Shown: positions 39,087 to 50,279 of the stretch, in pieces
Layout of the letters: each line of letters starts with the position of its first letter
Position numbering within the stretch: position 1 is the first letter of the stretch
Assembly (NCBI GenBank): GCA_905250885.1
Contig: CAJNOQ010000187.1
Coordinates: forward strand, 1 to 64,000
Origin: Didymodactylos carnosus
Lineage: Eukaryota; Rotifera; Eurotatoria; Philodinida; Philodinidae
Reading direction: 5' to 3'
Length of the DNA: 64,000 bases
The notes under the pieces: model-generated
The model's database searches: none
Told to the model about the DNA's origin: nothing
The model's input: only the letters and a program-made list of their open reading frames with translations
Made by a program: the position numbers and the translations under genes

Positions 39087-39482
39087 TAGTGATGTGCAGG
39101 GTAGGGTAGGGCCAGGGCTTCGTCTAAAAAAGATATATCGTCGGTACAACATTGAGGTCGGTGTACCTGCTAGTTCAGCGACTTCAGAAAGGATATTCAG
39201 TGCCACTGGGCGGGTTTTAGAAGAGCATCGACAAAGGCTGAACGAAGAAACGGTCGAGGACATTATGTTGCTACGAAATTTTAAAAGAGAATTTTTGTCA
39301 ATATGATTCATTTCTTTAAAAAAATAAAGAAATAATTGTAAATGAAAAATTCTCAAAATTTCAAAGGGTAGAGTAAGGCCAGGGCTTCACTACCACAGGG
39401 TAGGGTAGGGCAGGGCCAGGGCTCAAAAACTTTTCACAGGGTAGGGCAAGGGTTCCGTAAACAGTTACCTTGCACATCTCTA
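39087..39482 (+). mobile_element. hAT transposon remnant inserted in the LINE
   Basis: Ends are TAGTGATGTGCA and its partner TAGAGATGTGCA, with GGGTAGGGYAGGGCCAGGGC words repeated just inside both ends, like the subterminal repeats of hAT elements. Flanks GTACTATG (39079-39086) and GTACCAGG (39483-39490) agree at 6 of 8 bases, a plausible eroded 8-bp duplication. Inside, VPASSATSERIFSATGRVLE and NEETVEDIMLLRN are the C-terminal dimerisation region of hAT transposases. The rest of the transposase is missing, so this is an internal-deletion derivative. Confidence 0.85.
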
Positions 39483-40240
39483 GTACCAGGTAGCTTTGGC
39501 AGTATCTAGACCGTTAATGAGTACATCACAGATGAAGATATGGAAGGATCTCGAATGGTTATCCATTCAAGAATTTAGTCATCTTCGACGTCTATGCATG
39601 TTTCAAAAGATTATGTATGATAAAACTGCTAATTATCTTAAGGAACTTTTATCTCAGACAGGATCCGAAGTTGATCAAACTCGAAGTGTAAAACGGGGAG
39701 ATATTTCGGCCTGTATAAAAGGCCGGATATTACTGAACAAATCTTTTATTCGTAAGAGTAGTTATGCATGGAATCGACTGCTGTATTCGAACTTGCCTGC
39801 TTACAAACAGAAAGTTTAAGACTAATTTCATAGTATGTCTCAATATTTCGTTTACCTATTGTGCATAATCGAATGTTAGAAATCTATCATAGTCGTTGTA
39901 GATTTGGTTTTCCTCAACTCAATGAATTTACTAGAAGGAAGCTGTGAACATCATCAGCATGTGCATGCGGTGTCACTAAAGAAACAAGTAAATACTTTGC
40001 AGATAGTGTTTAGTATGACGAGTATCGTCGTTTGATGTTGAGAGAGTTGCGGACAATTCTCTGAGATACTCATATTGATTGTCGATCATTTACTTCTCAA
40101 AGATGAATCTATTACAGGATTGCGTAAACATCTTATAAGAGTTCATAATATTATTTCATACACTGGAATCATCCCGATATGTTGTATATGCTCGCTTAGT
40201 GTACCTCATTTTTTCTGCTCATGAATAAATAATGTGATTA

Positions 40241-41023
40241 AAAAATCAAAGTATCCACGTAAACTAAAACAAGAAGGAAAAAATGAGATTTCCTTATTTT
40301 TCTATTTTTGTGGCGTGTAATTAGCTTGAGCAAGCTGATATGAGGTCTAGAAAATCAGTTTTGTGATATTATTTAAAACAATTTCATTAATTAAAGAATC
40401 AGCTACTGACTGAATTTTTTTAGTCATTCATTACTGACTAAAATACTTTGGTGTTTATACGCTCGGTCGATTTCAAAGTATTTATAGAGAGAAAAACATG
40501 TGGCTTAATTTTTCTCTTTTCTCTCTCTCTCTTCACGATACTACCACAATCATTGCAAGTTTTGGTAATATGTCAAGAAAAAACAACAATAAAATAGGTG
40601 AAATTCACTTGTGTATTATAGTGACAATAACGTACCGATTTTGGATAGGTGGGCGATAAAGAACATTCTTGTGGATTTTCTTCCTTATCTGCTCATTCCG
40701 TCGAACTGAAAGGTCCCCCCGCCTCGTTGGGTCTCATCGTCTACAGGGACCTCATCCCGCATTCACCTTTGATTTTCACCGATCGGTGATTATTCAAGAG
40801 GCTGTCATATCTTTCACTTTGAGAAATTATCCGTTTTGTGATTTCGAATTGTAAGAGAGCACTATATCTAAATGTCCGTTAGTAAGTGAAAAATGACAAA
40901 GTAATAGAACAATGAAAACCATGTATTTAGACTATAAACTCCAGTTCTTAAATTCTTTTGATGTATATGAGAAAAATTTCACAAGAAAGTTCTTGTTTCT
41001 TTTAAGCTTAGAAAAATATCACA
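40241..41023. other. Spacer with a GC-richer patch
   Basis: No gene recognised. A GC-richer patch at about 40695-40790 (GGTCCCCCCGCCTCGTTGGG and following) stands out from its surroundings and is open for 61 codons, but it resembles no family I know. The last part should hold the promoter of the Ly6-type gene. Confidence 0.35.
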
Positions 41024-43818
41024 ATGGGGTGGCTGTTAATTAATTTATTTCTATGTTGTTACTTGATTATTATTGTGGATATCACCAATTCAATTACGAT
41101 TAGTGAATATTATTTAAATTATAATCTCAATGATGAACAAGTTTTATTATGTTATTCTTGTCACGGGGAAGAATGTAAAAATGTCATATCCAGTAGTAGT
41201 AAAAAAACGTTATGTAATGCAAACAGTCAGTTATGTTGGGTAAGTTGTAGCATATCTGTTTGGACCTCTAATTACCGACTTTAAATCCTGCATTCCGTGT
41301 GTTGACAACACACATTGTGCCAATGTTGATATTGTAGGACAGTAGTAATATCTGCGAATATCATAAAAACGCACTGCATTCTTTTAATAGTAATATGGTA
41401 TTCTGAAACTTTGCGAATCTATTTGTACAATGACACATAGATTTTTCCCTGCATGTAAGAGTCAATCCCCAAAAAATGAAAGATTATGTAAAACATTATT
41501 ATTCATCGCTTTAGATTATTAGGACCACTAGGCATTAACAGGCTGTTACCAAATGCTAAATAGTACAAAGCTGTACTGTTAAATAATTATGAAAAAACTT
41601 TTTGGTTTAAGTGTTGATAACCTCTACATGATCATAAACTGGAAGTAATCCATGCGTATAGCTCAATTTCTTTAAGTCCTACTGGGCATTTGAAGTGCAA
41701 AAATTAGACCCTGTGGAAATACTTTTAGGAGAAAGATTGATCTTTATTAACCGTAGATGTTAATATTAGCTTCAGATAAAAGTTTAAAAAAAGTCGAACT
41801 CTGCAGGATGTAAATTCATGAAAAGTTTTGGAAAGTACTAACTGACATTAAACTAAACACCGATTTAAAGCGATTTTAAGAAAACAAGAAATACTCCCTC
41901 ATTCATCAAGGGAAGTACTCTTATAATATTTGGGACAAAATATGCTTGTTCATCTACTTGAATCGTCTCATTAAAAACCTAAACTTTGGTGAGTTTACAG
42001 GTTACTTTGAGCTACGGGGCCATCTGTTTCTTTTTAAACTGATATTTTTACAAAAAACCGCCGATTCTAATGGAACAAATGCATAACTATCCATCCACGG
42101 TCATATCTCATCATCAGCTTGCTCTGTCGATCACCTGTCATGAAAGCCGATATTCATCTCGCACACACTGTGTGCGAGATGAATATAACAAGTTGTTAAG
42201 TTCCAAAGTCTATCATAAGGGGCTCGATGAAGAAGAATACTTCTACACCGTGTTTATATCGAACGTGGCTAGCAACTCATTAATTTTCTTTATATCTTGC
42301 ATTTGGAGAATTCTGCAAGTCTCTCCTCAGACCCATTCGCATTTTGAAGATTTCACATATATGAAAACAAATTTGTTGTATACATTTGTTGTGCACATAC
42401 ATACACAAAATAATTGGGCTATTAGCTTTCATCGTTCATGCAGTTAGTATTCCTGTTCAACTCTTAATAGTAATGTATCAAAAATCTATTGGTACAATCA
42501 TTTATGCCACCTCTTCCTTGTTATTACTTGCTCACAGTTGCATTTAAGAGTACGCCTTCCTCTTTCTTAATTTTATTGGTAAACGTGCGAGAAAGATCCA
42601 CTTAAGCGCAAATTATCATTAGAGAGGAACATCGATGAAGAAAATCGATTTATTTTAGCCCAGAATTCTGTAACATGTTCTTATATGGTTTATGACCTTT
42701 AAATCCATACCGGAGTAAAATTCTCTCTATGGTAAAAAGTTCGTCATCCCAAGTTTTAATCAACAACAATGTAAAAGACAGAGCTTTTAAAGTCTGGGTC
42801 ATGTTATCTCCTAGTGCTACCCAACGATTGTCTAAACACTCGCAGCAGAACAAAAAGAAGCTTTTTGTGCAGTGCAACCGATTTTTCATATTATACCGCG
42901 TTCGGCACAACTGATTGGTCGATATAGTAGTCTAATATAGACAGATATCTGTTAGTCTGACAAATGTTTTGATTATCCAAAAATTGAAAAGATTTCCAGT
43001 ATAATTTGAATAAATATTACTTTTTTGAAACTTTTTTCAAAGTCACCCATTAGCTTGCACAAAAGTCAAGTGTAAGTAAAATCAGCGGTGAATCTAAGTA
43101 AGAATTGAGCGAGTATCGGTATTTATATACTTTCTTCTGATGCAGTTAAATGTTAAACAATTAATTTTTATACTAATCTGTAGGTTGGTTACGTTAATAA
43201 TCAAGTCCATCGAGCGTGTTCAAACCGTTATTGTACACCAACAGATATCTCATTGGATGATGATGTTAACATTGAAATATGCTGTCGATCAGATTTATGT
43301 AATTCTATTTCATGTGAGTTTATCACGTCCTAAAATATATAGGTATTTCAAGAACAATATAGCAAATTATTTAACAGTTCAATTTAGCGTGAAATCATTT
43401 TCGATATGGTATTTTTACCATCAAAGTGATAGAAAACTCAGCATAAAATTGACAAGTTTTCACCAAACTGTTCAAAATTTATTTTTATATTGAATGTTTT
43501 ATTTTAGTAATGGCACGAGATAACAAAACAAGTTCAGTTACAGAGACAAATATGACTTCCTCTATAGCATCGTCGTCCAATATTCCTATTATCGGTGACA
43601 AAACATCGTCGCCGTCAAATTCTATTGATAACAATTTTCAGCGTGAAATTTCACAAATATCTAATGATGGACCAGATAAAAGCTGGGATGCCAATAATCC
43701 ACTAACGTTTGATATCTCTATGGATGGTGTTGACAATAGCAGGGCAGTAGTAAATTACCAATCAATCAGCTACATTATTGCAGCAATACTCTCTTTATTA
43801 ATATTATCCGTCTTCTAA
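41024..43818 (+). CDS. Ly6/uPAR-domain cell-surface protein, probably GPI-anchored
   Basis: Three exons, 41024-41239, 43184-43313 and 43508-43818, join in frame to 218 residues. Residues 1-23 form a signal peptide (LLINLFLCCYLIIIVDI). A single LU domain follows: LLCYSCHGEECKN, TLCNANSQLCW, ACSNRYCTPTD and the family hallmark CCRSDLCN. That makes ten cysteines, the full set of a three-finger fold with five disulfides. A Ser/Thr/Asn-rich stalk of about 75 residues leads to a C-terminal hydrophobic tail, ISYIIAAILSLLILSVF, after a region rich in small residues, as expected for GPI attachment; a plain membrane anchor is the alternative. LU proteins act as extracellular ligands or as modulators of receptors, including nicotinic receptors; nothing here tells which. 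Splitting the domain between exons is usual. The first intron is 1.9 kb. A polyadenylation signal is at 44305-44310. Confidence 0.82.
42151..42185. repeat. Perfect 17-bp stem palindrome in the first intron of the Ly6-type gene
   Basis: TATTCATCTCGCACACA and its exact complement are separated by one base. It could be cruciform-forming or a very small element; no target duplication seen. Confidence 0.8.
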
Positions 43819-44489
43819 ATTAATCATATTTTCAAACGAATTATTTAAGCTTTCTTACATATAGTAATGTTAAATGATTGACTCCATCTGGCCATTCCAC
43901 GTAATTATCAGTTTTTGCATGATTTGAACACATTTTGACAAACTCATAGCTTGGATTCACTTAACCTACACAGATGGAGAAAGTCTTCTGTTGCACCTTA
44001 AACATTTCTTTTTCATATGACAACCAGACAAAGTCTAGTCGTTGACTCACTTCGCAGATAGCCTGCTTTAGAAAAGTGATTGTTCTTTGATACATGTCAT
44101 CTTTATTAGTACTTTATTATACTGCAGCAAAATCAACGTTATAGTATTTTGTTAAATTCCACACATCTCTCTCTGTTTATCTATGATGTTCGAAATACGG
44201 AAATTTAGTGATAGTATGTGGTTTTTATAATATAAGGATTAGTTTTAAAGTAATTATTTTCTTTTTATTTATATGTATGTTTAATTCTATGTCGACATTT
44301 TTACAATAAAAGTTGTTCTTCTAGTTGGTAAAATGAAAAATTTTGATCCTCCGTGCATCAGCAGTTTAATTCCAATTTCTGCAAACATGTGTTGAAAATT
44401 TGAATAAAAAATAGCAAAACAGGGTTAAATAATATTTATTACGTTTATTGACCATCAGGTATAAGATGATCTGCATGTATATCTTTACA
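43819..44489. other. 3' UTR of the Ly6-type gene and spacer
   Basis: Apart from the AATAAA at 44305-44310 I see nothing. The LINE fragment's 3' end begins at about 44490. Confidence 0.4.
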
Positions 44490-45045
44490 TAAATGCATAT
44501 TGTTTTAATCTCGTTTATTGATGTAAAAAAGTAGAAAATCCAAAAGATACAAGCTACAAAAGCGGATCGAGGATCCATATACAAGTGGTGACCGTAAAAA
44601 AAAGAAACAAACCCTTAACTGTTATAGATTCGCTAACCCATACTAAATAGTACAAGAGGAAAAAATAAGAGAAGAAGCGAGAAAAAGAAAAGAAATATTA
44701 TAAATAAATAAGTATACAAGTAAGCATAAAATGTGAGTTGTGTTGGGTGTTGGTACTGCAGATGTGTAGGTCGAGTGAATCAGACAGAAGTAGAGAATCT
44801 TCCTGTATCAGCAATATAGTTTACGACTAACTCGACGATAACTCCAACTGTTACTTTGTCAAACAGTACTCGTAACAGAAGTGATTCAAGATCCGGTTTA
44901 ACATCTGGAATCCTGTCAGAGAACTGCGTCATTAGGTTTTCTCTCTCCTTGTTATAATTGAGGCACTCAACAAAGAAATGGTAAACAGTCTCTTTTATTG
45001 GACTATTACATTCAACTACCCAAGCGAAAATTGCCCAGCGGAAAA
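44490..45045 (-). mobile_element. LINE 3' fragment (C-terminus and 3' UTR)
   Basis: On the minus strand, from about 45040 to the stop at 44780-44782, the frame reads WVVECNSPIKETVYHFFVEC then LNYNKERENLMTQFSDRIPD. The pattern ETVxHFxxEC with a nearby upstream Cys is the C-terminal zinc-knuckle region of Jockey/CR1-like LINEs. The following 290 bp look like its 3' UTR and end near ACATCAATAAACGAGATTAA. The family differs from the 37890-40240 LINE. 5'-truncated. Confidence 0.6.
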
Positions 45046-45047
45046 AT

Positions 45048-45103
45048 CTAGATGTTCTTGCTGGAGCATTGGGCTATGCGCCAGCAAGAACATCTAGGTA
45101 AAA
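45048..45103. repeat. Small hairpin, CTAGATGTTCTTGCTGG arms
   Basis: A 22-bp arm pairs with its complement after a 14-base loop, right at the 5' border of the LINE fragment. It may be a fold-back formed at the truncation point. Confidence 0.6.
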
Positions 45104-45216
45104 GAGTAAAAAATATTGACTTATCTAGACGTATCGGGTTGGATCCGATGCCACACAATGCAAATCTCAATGCCTTGAGAAGCCAGAAAATAGGCAGGTA
45201 AAGCAGTGCTTGCTTA

Positions 45217-45505
45217 CAGTAGTCTGGTGCGTGAACGGAGACAAAAAAAATATGCTTATTTCGTGCACTTTTCGTTTTGGACCTACCCAACTTCATTGGA
45301 TAAAAGTTCTGAGTTTAAACCAAAATCAAATAAGATTTCATCTCCAAATATCTCCGTACATGCAGTAGAGCCGAAAAAACTAAAAACCAAAGATGAAATC
45401 TCTTTTGATTTTGGTTTAAACTCAGAACTTTCATCCAATGAAGTTGGGTAGGTCAAAAACGAAATAAGCATATTTTTTTGTCTCCGTCCACGTACCAGAG
45501 CACTG
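45217..45505. mobile_element. 289-bp foldback MITE with TA borders
   Basis: Ends CAGTAGTCTGGTGCGTGAAC and, from the right, CAGTGCTCTGGTACGTGGAC; arms pair over about 120 bp. TA at 45215-45216 and 45506-45507. The frames that read through it on both strands are palindrome artefacts. Confidence 0.8.
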
Positions 45506-45510
45506 TATTG

Positions 45511-46309
45511 AAATAAATGTATTTATTGAAACACTGACATATCCGTGCATTGACAATGATGTCTAGATGTATTGTCTGAATCACTGAGTCAGCCAGATGC
45601 ATGAACCACTTAATGGACGCTAAATGCAGTGTTCACAACATTGCTCATGTAGATGCATGGGCAATGTTATGTCGTTACATCGAGAAAAACATTTATCTGT
45701 ATTTGGATGCATCTGGATATCTCCATATTTATCTGGATACAACGTGCGATGTCTCGATGACTTTCTTTTCACGCATTTAGATGCATTGACCAGTGAATTG
45801 ACGAATCTAGATACATTGGGCGATACTCCATGCTTTTTGTGTGCTTGGGTATAAATTAAAAGAAAAGAACTCGCCATGTGTTTATCAAATGTTTTCCTCA
45901 AAGGAAGATGATATAAGTGAGGTTCTAAATCAATAAAAGCAAAATGTTTCACGAACTAAACTGTAATCAGTAACAATTGGCGACATTGCTCATTGAAAAA
46001 ATATATTAAAATCGAGAACCGCTTCATCAGCAGCTGATTCAGCAATTAGACGTTAATATCAGAAGTTAAAAGAATGATCATAAAGCGTTACACATTTTCC
46101 ATTTCTGAAAAAAGTTTAAACATGATCAAACAAGAGATGGCATGTCGGACATTTAACAGACACCTATTAATTGACAACAGTAAATGAGTGATATTGATAG
46201 TCCCATGGAAACAAAAAAGGTCAACATCTATGTAAGATCTTTTTAATATCAAATTGACTGATAAAATTACTATCATTGTAACTGACTTCCTCTTCTGAGG
46301 ACGAACAAT
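45511..46309. other. Spacer rich in ATGCAT words
   Basis: Between 45530 and 45830 the words AGATGCAT, GGATGCAT and TAGATGCATTG recur many times without strict spacing. About 80 bp near 45850-45935 recur inverted at 52838-52912. No gene seen. Confidence 0.4.
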
Positions 46310-46667
46310 GCATCATTAGTTATAATTATGATTGAACTCAATCCGGATGCATTGACATTAGTTTCTATATGTAGTATTTATTTTCGATTCAAACGTCTCA
46401 ACTAGTGTGAAACACTTGTTTTAAGTTGATAATAGCGAGAATTAGACTATGAAGAAAGTGAATCAGTTTAGGTTAGATCGTATGAAAGCAAGTACAGTTG
46501 TGCATATTGAAAATGAGTGAGCTTCAATGGGTGACCGGCAGCAGCAGCGGATACACGTTTTTATTAAATGCAGATTAAATGACGTACGATGTATGAAGGT
46601 TGATCAACATATATTCAAGTAAACCAAAACTGCCTTTGAAGATGAGCTATTCGAAATTTACAGTGAT

Positions 46668-47149
46668 CATGTCTGACGATGAAACACTAGTCAGCAATAC
46701 TATTGTTTTTATGAAACAATGGGATTATTCGGTAAAATTTCAAAAATTAGGTATATTGTCTATTTTTCTCTTTTTTCTGGCATTTCAAAAATTAAAACTT
46801 ACTATTACATTAATATATTGTAGAGAAATGTTTGCTCTTGAAACGTCAATCGGAAAAGTGAATTTGAAGTTATTTCTAGCAAAAATGTGAGCATGTCAAA
46901 GTTGTCTACTTATATGGGATTGTAGTCCACACATTTCTCTACAAAATGAGAGATTCCGCGACTCTGAGTCGTTCTGTATAGCCGACTTACAACAATTGTC
47001 GTGGAAGCCAAAACATCAGTTTTTAACTGATGGATGATGCATACTAGTGATGGGCGTTTGAAAATTTCATGTCAGACGATGAAACACTAGTCAGCAATAC
47101 TATTGTTTTTATGAAACAATGGGATTATTCGGTAAAATTTCAAAAATTA
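46668..47149. repeat. 82-bp direct repeats 400 bp apart, with a decayed hAT-type MITE between
   Basis: 46668-46749 and 47068-47149 are nearly identical; the matching place in the downstream duplicate has one copy. In between, about 46820-47045, the sequence resembles the foldback MITE 35692-36099 (AAATGTTTGCTCT on one side, ACATCAGTTTTTAACTGATG on the other). Confidence 0.65.
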
Positions 47150-47935
47150 AAACTGATCATTACATTCATCCACATGGAGCGATAATCATTATGTATTAGG
47201 CCTCGAAATCGGGCAATTTTTCGATGGTGTAGCCACCAGATCACACCTAGATCTCAGTTCCTTCAAGACTCGGATGGTTGAAAGTTAGTTTTCTAAACAC
47301 TGGCCAGTCCGTTGAGTATACTGTGCCCATTCGGACAGGCCCGATCTAAAACTGATTAGAAGTAAATTTCTCTTACAGAAAGATTTCTGTAAATGTACCT
47401 TATGCTATTAATTTTATTCTATTTTCAACATTGCTGCAGTTCAATCACGCTCTCATACTGTTTATTGCGATTAGCATTCCACCCATAGCCTTGTATGTGA
47501 AGGAGAAGTATCATCAAACTGAAAAAGTGCTTTGATTTTATTGATTAGCTGAATGAAACTTATAAAACGCTTGTATCGTAAAGCTTTCTGATCGTTATAA
47601 CTTGCAACATGCACAAATCTTGATTAAGGAAAGGAGTAAAATGTTGGGCCGGGCGGCCTATTTCGAGGCCCATTATGTGTGTTGAATGCATTCAGAGTTT
47701 CACTAAAGACCTTGTTTTGTCAACAGAAGCCAAAACGTTCTGTCGCAGCGTCGAAAACTCAGTTATGATGTCAGAATGCAAAATTCACGGCAAGTATTAT
47801 AAATTCTGATGCAACGCTCTTTATCTTTCGCAACTTCTATTTCTCGCGCAAATCAACCCATTCTTGTAGCCAACAGAATATTTGTTTGATTTATAGCGTA
47901 ATAAAATAAGGGATAAAGTGTTACTTCCACTTTGA

Positions 47936-48127
47936 ACCCAATTTTATGTCACTACTAATGAATGTGAAGGAGAATTGTCTCTTATGACATTCCATGTAGT
48001 CTCAGCTGATCATAATAATTACAAACTATGTTTTGTCGAACATTGTAACGAAGAAGATATGCATTTTAATAATTGTAAAATCACATACGACTCATGCATC
48101 ACTAGGGTTTTATTAAAAAGTATTTAG
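47936..48127 (+). CDS. Candidate coding exon, cysteine-bearing, unknown
   Basis: Open for 63 codons to a TAG, reading through NYKLCFVEHCNEEDMHFNNC and KITYDSCITRV. The same frame is open over the same length in the duplicate at 57785-57976, which differs by a few residues at its N-terminal end. No start codon or convincing acceptor at its left end and no upstream exon identified. It may be a last exon, or conserved only because the DNA was recently homogenised. No family recognised. Confidence 0.3.
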   Translation, partial: TQFYVTTNECEGELSLMTFHVVSADHNNYKLCFVEHCNEEDMHFNNCKITYDSCITRVLLKSI

Positions 48128-49649
48128 AAGAATATCAATAAATTAGAAATAGCTAGTAATTTCACAATTTATTCAGAGCACATATAATCAAGAACAAGAA
48201 GTGAATAAAACAAATATATTGCTTTTACATCTCTTGATCTTGAAAATGTGTCTGTTTAGATCGTTTAGCTTGAGGTTTTTCAATAATAATTCAAGCCTAT
48301 GTTTTTTGTGAAAATTCTTAAATATTAAAGAATTCTTATTAACATTAGGAAAATAGCTATATCCAGAAATCATCCATTACTTTATGGTTCTTGAGGCTAA
48401 GGCACTTATTATATAAGAGTAACCGTTTTAGCAAATGATCTAGTCTTCGATCTTTTATTCTAATCATTAAAGCTTTGAACACATATTGAGGACTTCATTC
48501 GCATATGAGAACAAAAACGATACCTGATCAAATTGTTATGCAGTCTGAATAACGAATTTATAGAACTTTCACTGGTTTCCCATTATGTATGTTGGTGGAA
48601 AACAAAGTGGTTTATGTGTCTTTTATATGTCCAACTATAAAGGAAACGAAATAATACATTTTTCTAGAACTGTTTTCTAAAACTTTACTAATCCGGTTTG
48701 AAAATAACAGTTAAAAGCTATAGCAAGATTTCAGAACGTCTGTATACCACGAATATAAATAGTGCCGAAATATTTGAGATAAATTGTACACACGTGTCAA
48801 TATGTTATTAGATCTATAATTTGAATTACAAACTTCTTGCTTCTCACGTTTTAAGCATCAGTGCAGCTAACTATTTTCATAACTAAAGACATTCTCGAAG
48901 ACAAAATTAGAATATCTCTGCAAGGAAAAATTATTTTCAAAAACTCTCTTCACATTTTTAAAGCTTGGAAGTTGGGCTACCTTTTCATATACAATTCAAA
49001 AGGCTAGTCCTCCGCTGAAAAAACTAGTAGGAATTTTGAGGACAAGGTCTCAGTTTTCGACCCTCCTCTGTTCCGGACCTCGCTAAAATTCAGAATAACG
49101 GTTGAGGGACCGGAAATTAGTTGGTCTTAAATCAGTTTTCAACACGGAATTCAAATCTGAAAACCGCGAGTGTATAGCACAAATAAAAAAAAGTTATAGA
49201 GGTTTTTCTGAAAACGGAAATTTTTGCGGTTTTTTGGTCTTTTCCAACATTTTTCATTTTTCTCCAGAAAACGGCCTCTAAAAACTTTTTGAAGGTGATA
49301 TTTGTGATCAGCTAGACGCGGCGAATCAGAATATGTGTAAAAATACGGAAAATAAAATCTGTTGAAATTTTGCATTACGTGCATCTTACACTGAATCTTA
49401 ATCGTCATTCTCATATGGTGGTCCCTATGTGAAAAAAGTCACATTTTATGAAGTGTTGTACAGTGTTGGCAAATCTATGTTGGTAAAAATACGTCATGCG
49501 ACGGGGACAGAAAGATAAGAAAAACGAAGTCTTTTAACATAAGTCGTTCTTATTAGCTGGAAGTACGAGAAAAAGGCACATTCTAATCGCAGTCGCTTTT
49601 ATCGGTAGGTTACGCCGTAGATTCGTTCTTTTTTCGTTTCTAAAAAGAT

Positions 49650-49718
49650 GGCCTGACGCTTGATATCATTGGATTTTTACCGCCCACGATACAAACAAGC
49701 GCAGAGCGGCGTATAAAA
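49650..49718 (+). promoter_or_regulatory. Orphan GTPase-family promoter (copy A): shared box plus TATA
   Basis: The box 49650-49692 begins GGCCTGACGCTTGATATCAT, continues TTGGATTTTTACC, and TATAAAA follows at 49712-49718. It is nearly the same as the promoter of copy C, but no GTPase exon follows: similarity stops at 49772. Confidence 0.75.
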
Positions 49719-49925
49719 CTTCATCACACTGTGATTTACACTTCGTTTGTTCTCCTATAATAAATCACCGAGTTGCGCGTGTAGTGACCGTGCGTGGATT
49801 TTTTCGCGTTAATATTTTCGTAAAAAAGTTTCACTTGCGAACACGCGTCAGAATGTCTAGTATGGATTTTTATTATAAAAGGTAGAACTTCACATTAAAC
49901 CACATGTAATTTTTTTTTATATATA

Positions 49926-50010
49926 ACATAACAAAGTAAGAGTCGAACCAGGGTACTTTGAATTAGAAATCTACGATACTACTACTATTTAGCTAACTTG
50001 CCTAAGAAAC
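49926..50010 (-). pseudogene. tRNA-Arg(TCT)-like relic
   Basis: On the minus strand GATTTCTAATTCAAAG matches the anticodon arm region of animal tRNA-Arg(TCT), GGTTCGACTC matches the T-loop/B box, and TTAGCTAAATAGTAG sits where the A box belongs. The acceptor stem does not close. It is a decayed tRNA or the head of a tRNA-derived SINE. Confidence 0.5.
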
Positions 50011-50279
50011 TACTGAATAAATTTCATATTCATACTTGTCGGATCAGTCCTCACGAGTTACCACCTGTGAACAATTTCTCACATGTGGTTAGTTGTGAAA
50101 CTCCCTAAATCTTTTTTTGCTAGCTTCCAAACTTTTTTTACTTAATACTTCCTGCCGGGGAAAAAGATGATTACCACGCATATTCCTAAGAAAATATCTT
50201 CGGTGTTCTAAAATAAGTGGCATATGATAAAGGTAATTTTCTTGTCAAAATCTTTGTCGTAAGATGTTGGATGAGAATG

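Larger units (their letters stand above)
37890..40240 (+). mobile_element. Decayed LINE, Jockey/CR1-like reverse transcriptase
   Basis: Fragments of one LINE polyprotein appear in order on the plus strand. Near 38090-38270: ALFKPGESQNCGNYR, LLPAMSKVFEQAIYRHVF and KEQSGFLPN (RT motifs 1-2). Near 38292-38590: DASLVSCGIPQ and LFADDVSLYV, holding the catalytic FADD. Near 38860-39080: LGLTLIPILEWKSHIDDLC and RRRVSRQTLDSVYRAFV (thumb). Near 39496-39819: LEWLSIQEFSHLRRLCMF and SYAWNRLLYSNLP (C-terminal region). Several frameshifts and premature stops disrupt it and the GSLLGPLLF stretch after GIPQ is shortened, so it is dead. It is 5'-truncated, lacking the endonuclease. It is interrupted by a MITE (38712-38833) and a hAT remnant (39087-39482). 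GAATAAATAATGTGATTAA near 40223 may mark the 3' end. Confidence 0.85.
46310..49772. repeat. Segmental duplication, upstream copy (5' side of GTPase copy A)
   Basis: Collinear with 56265-58978 in direct orientation, about 10 kb away. Most shared blocks look roughly 90% identical with several insertions and deletions on each side. A tract at about 47990-48283 is virtually identical to 57838-58135. The similarity ends at the start-codon region of the GTPase genes: CACCGAG here corresponds to TACCAAG-ATG in copy C. Confidence 0.9.

Noticed and set aside
40669-40854. 61-codon frame in a GC-richer patch
   Set aside because: No start context, homology or splice partner that I can see; kept only as a composition anomaly.
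45206-45471. Overlapping frames on both strands with similar peptides
   Set aside because: They mirror each other because of the foldback MITE.
48188-48373. Minus-strand frame conserved in the duplicate (58037-58222)
   Set aside because: Conservation follows from the near-identical DNA tract; lysine- and isoleucine-rich, no domain, no splice or start support.
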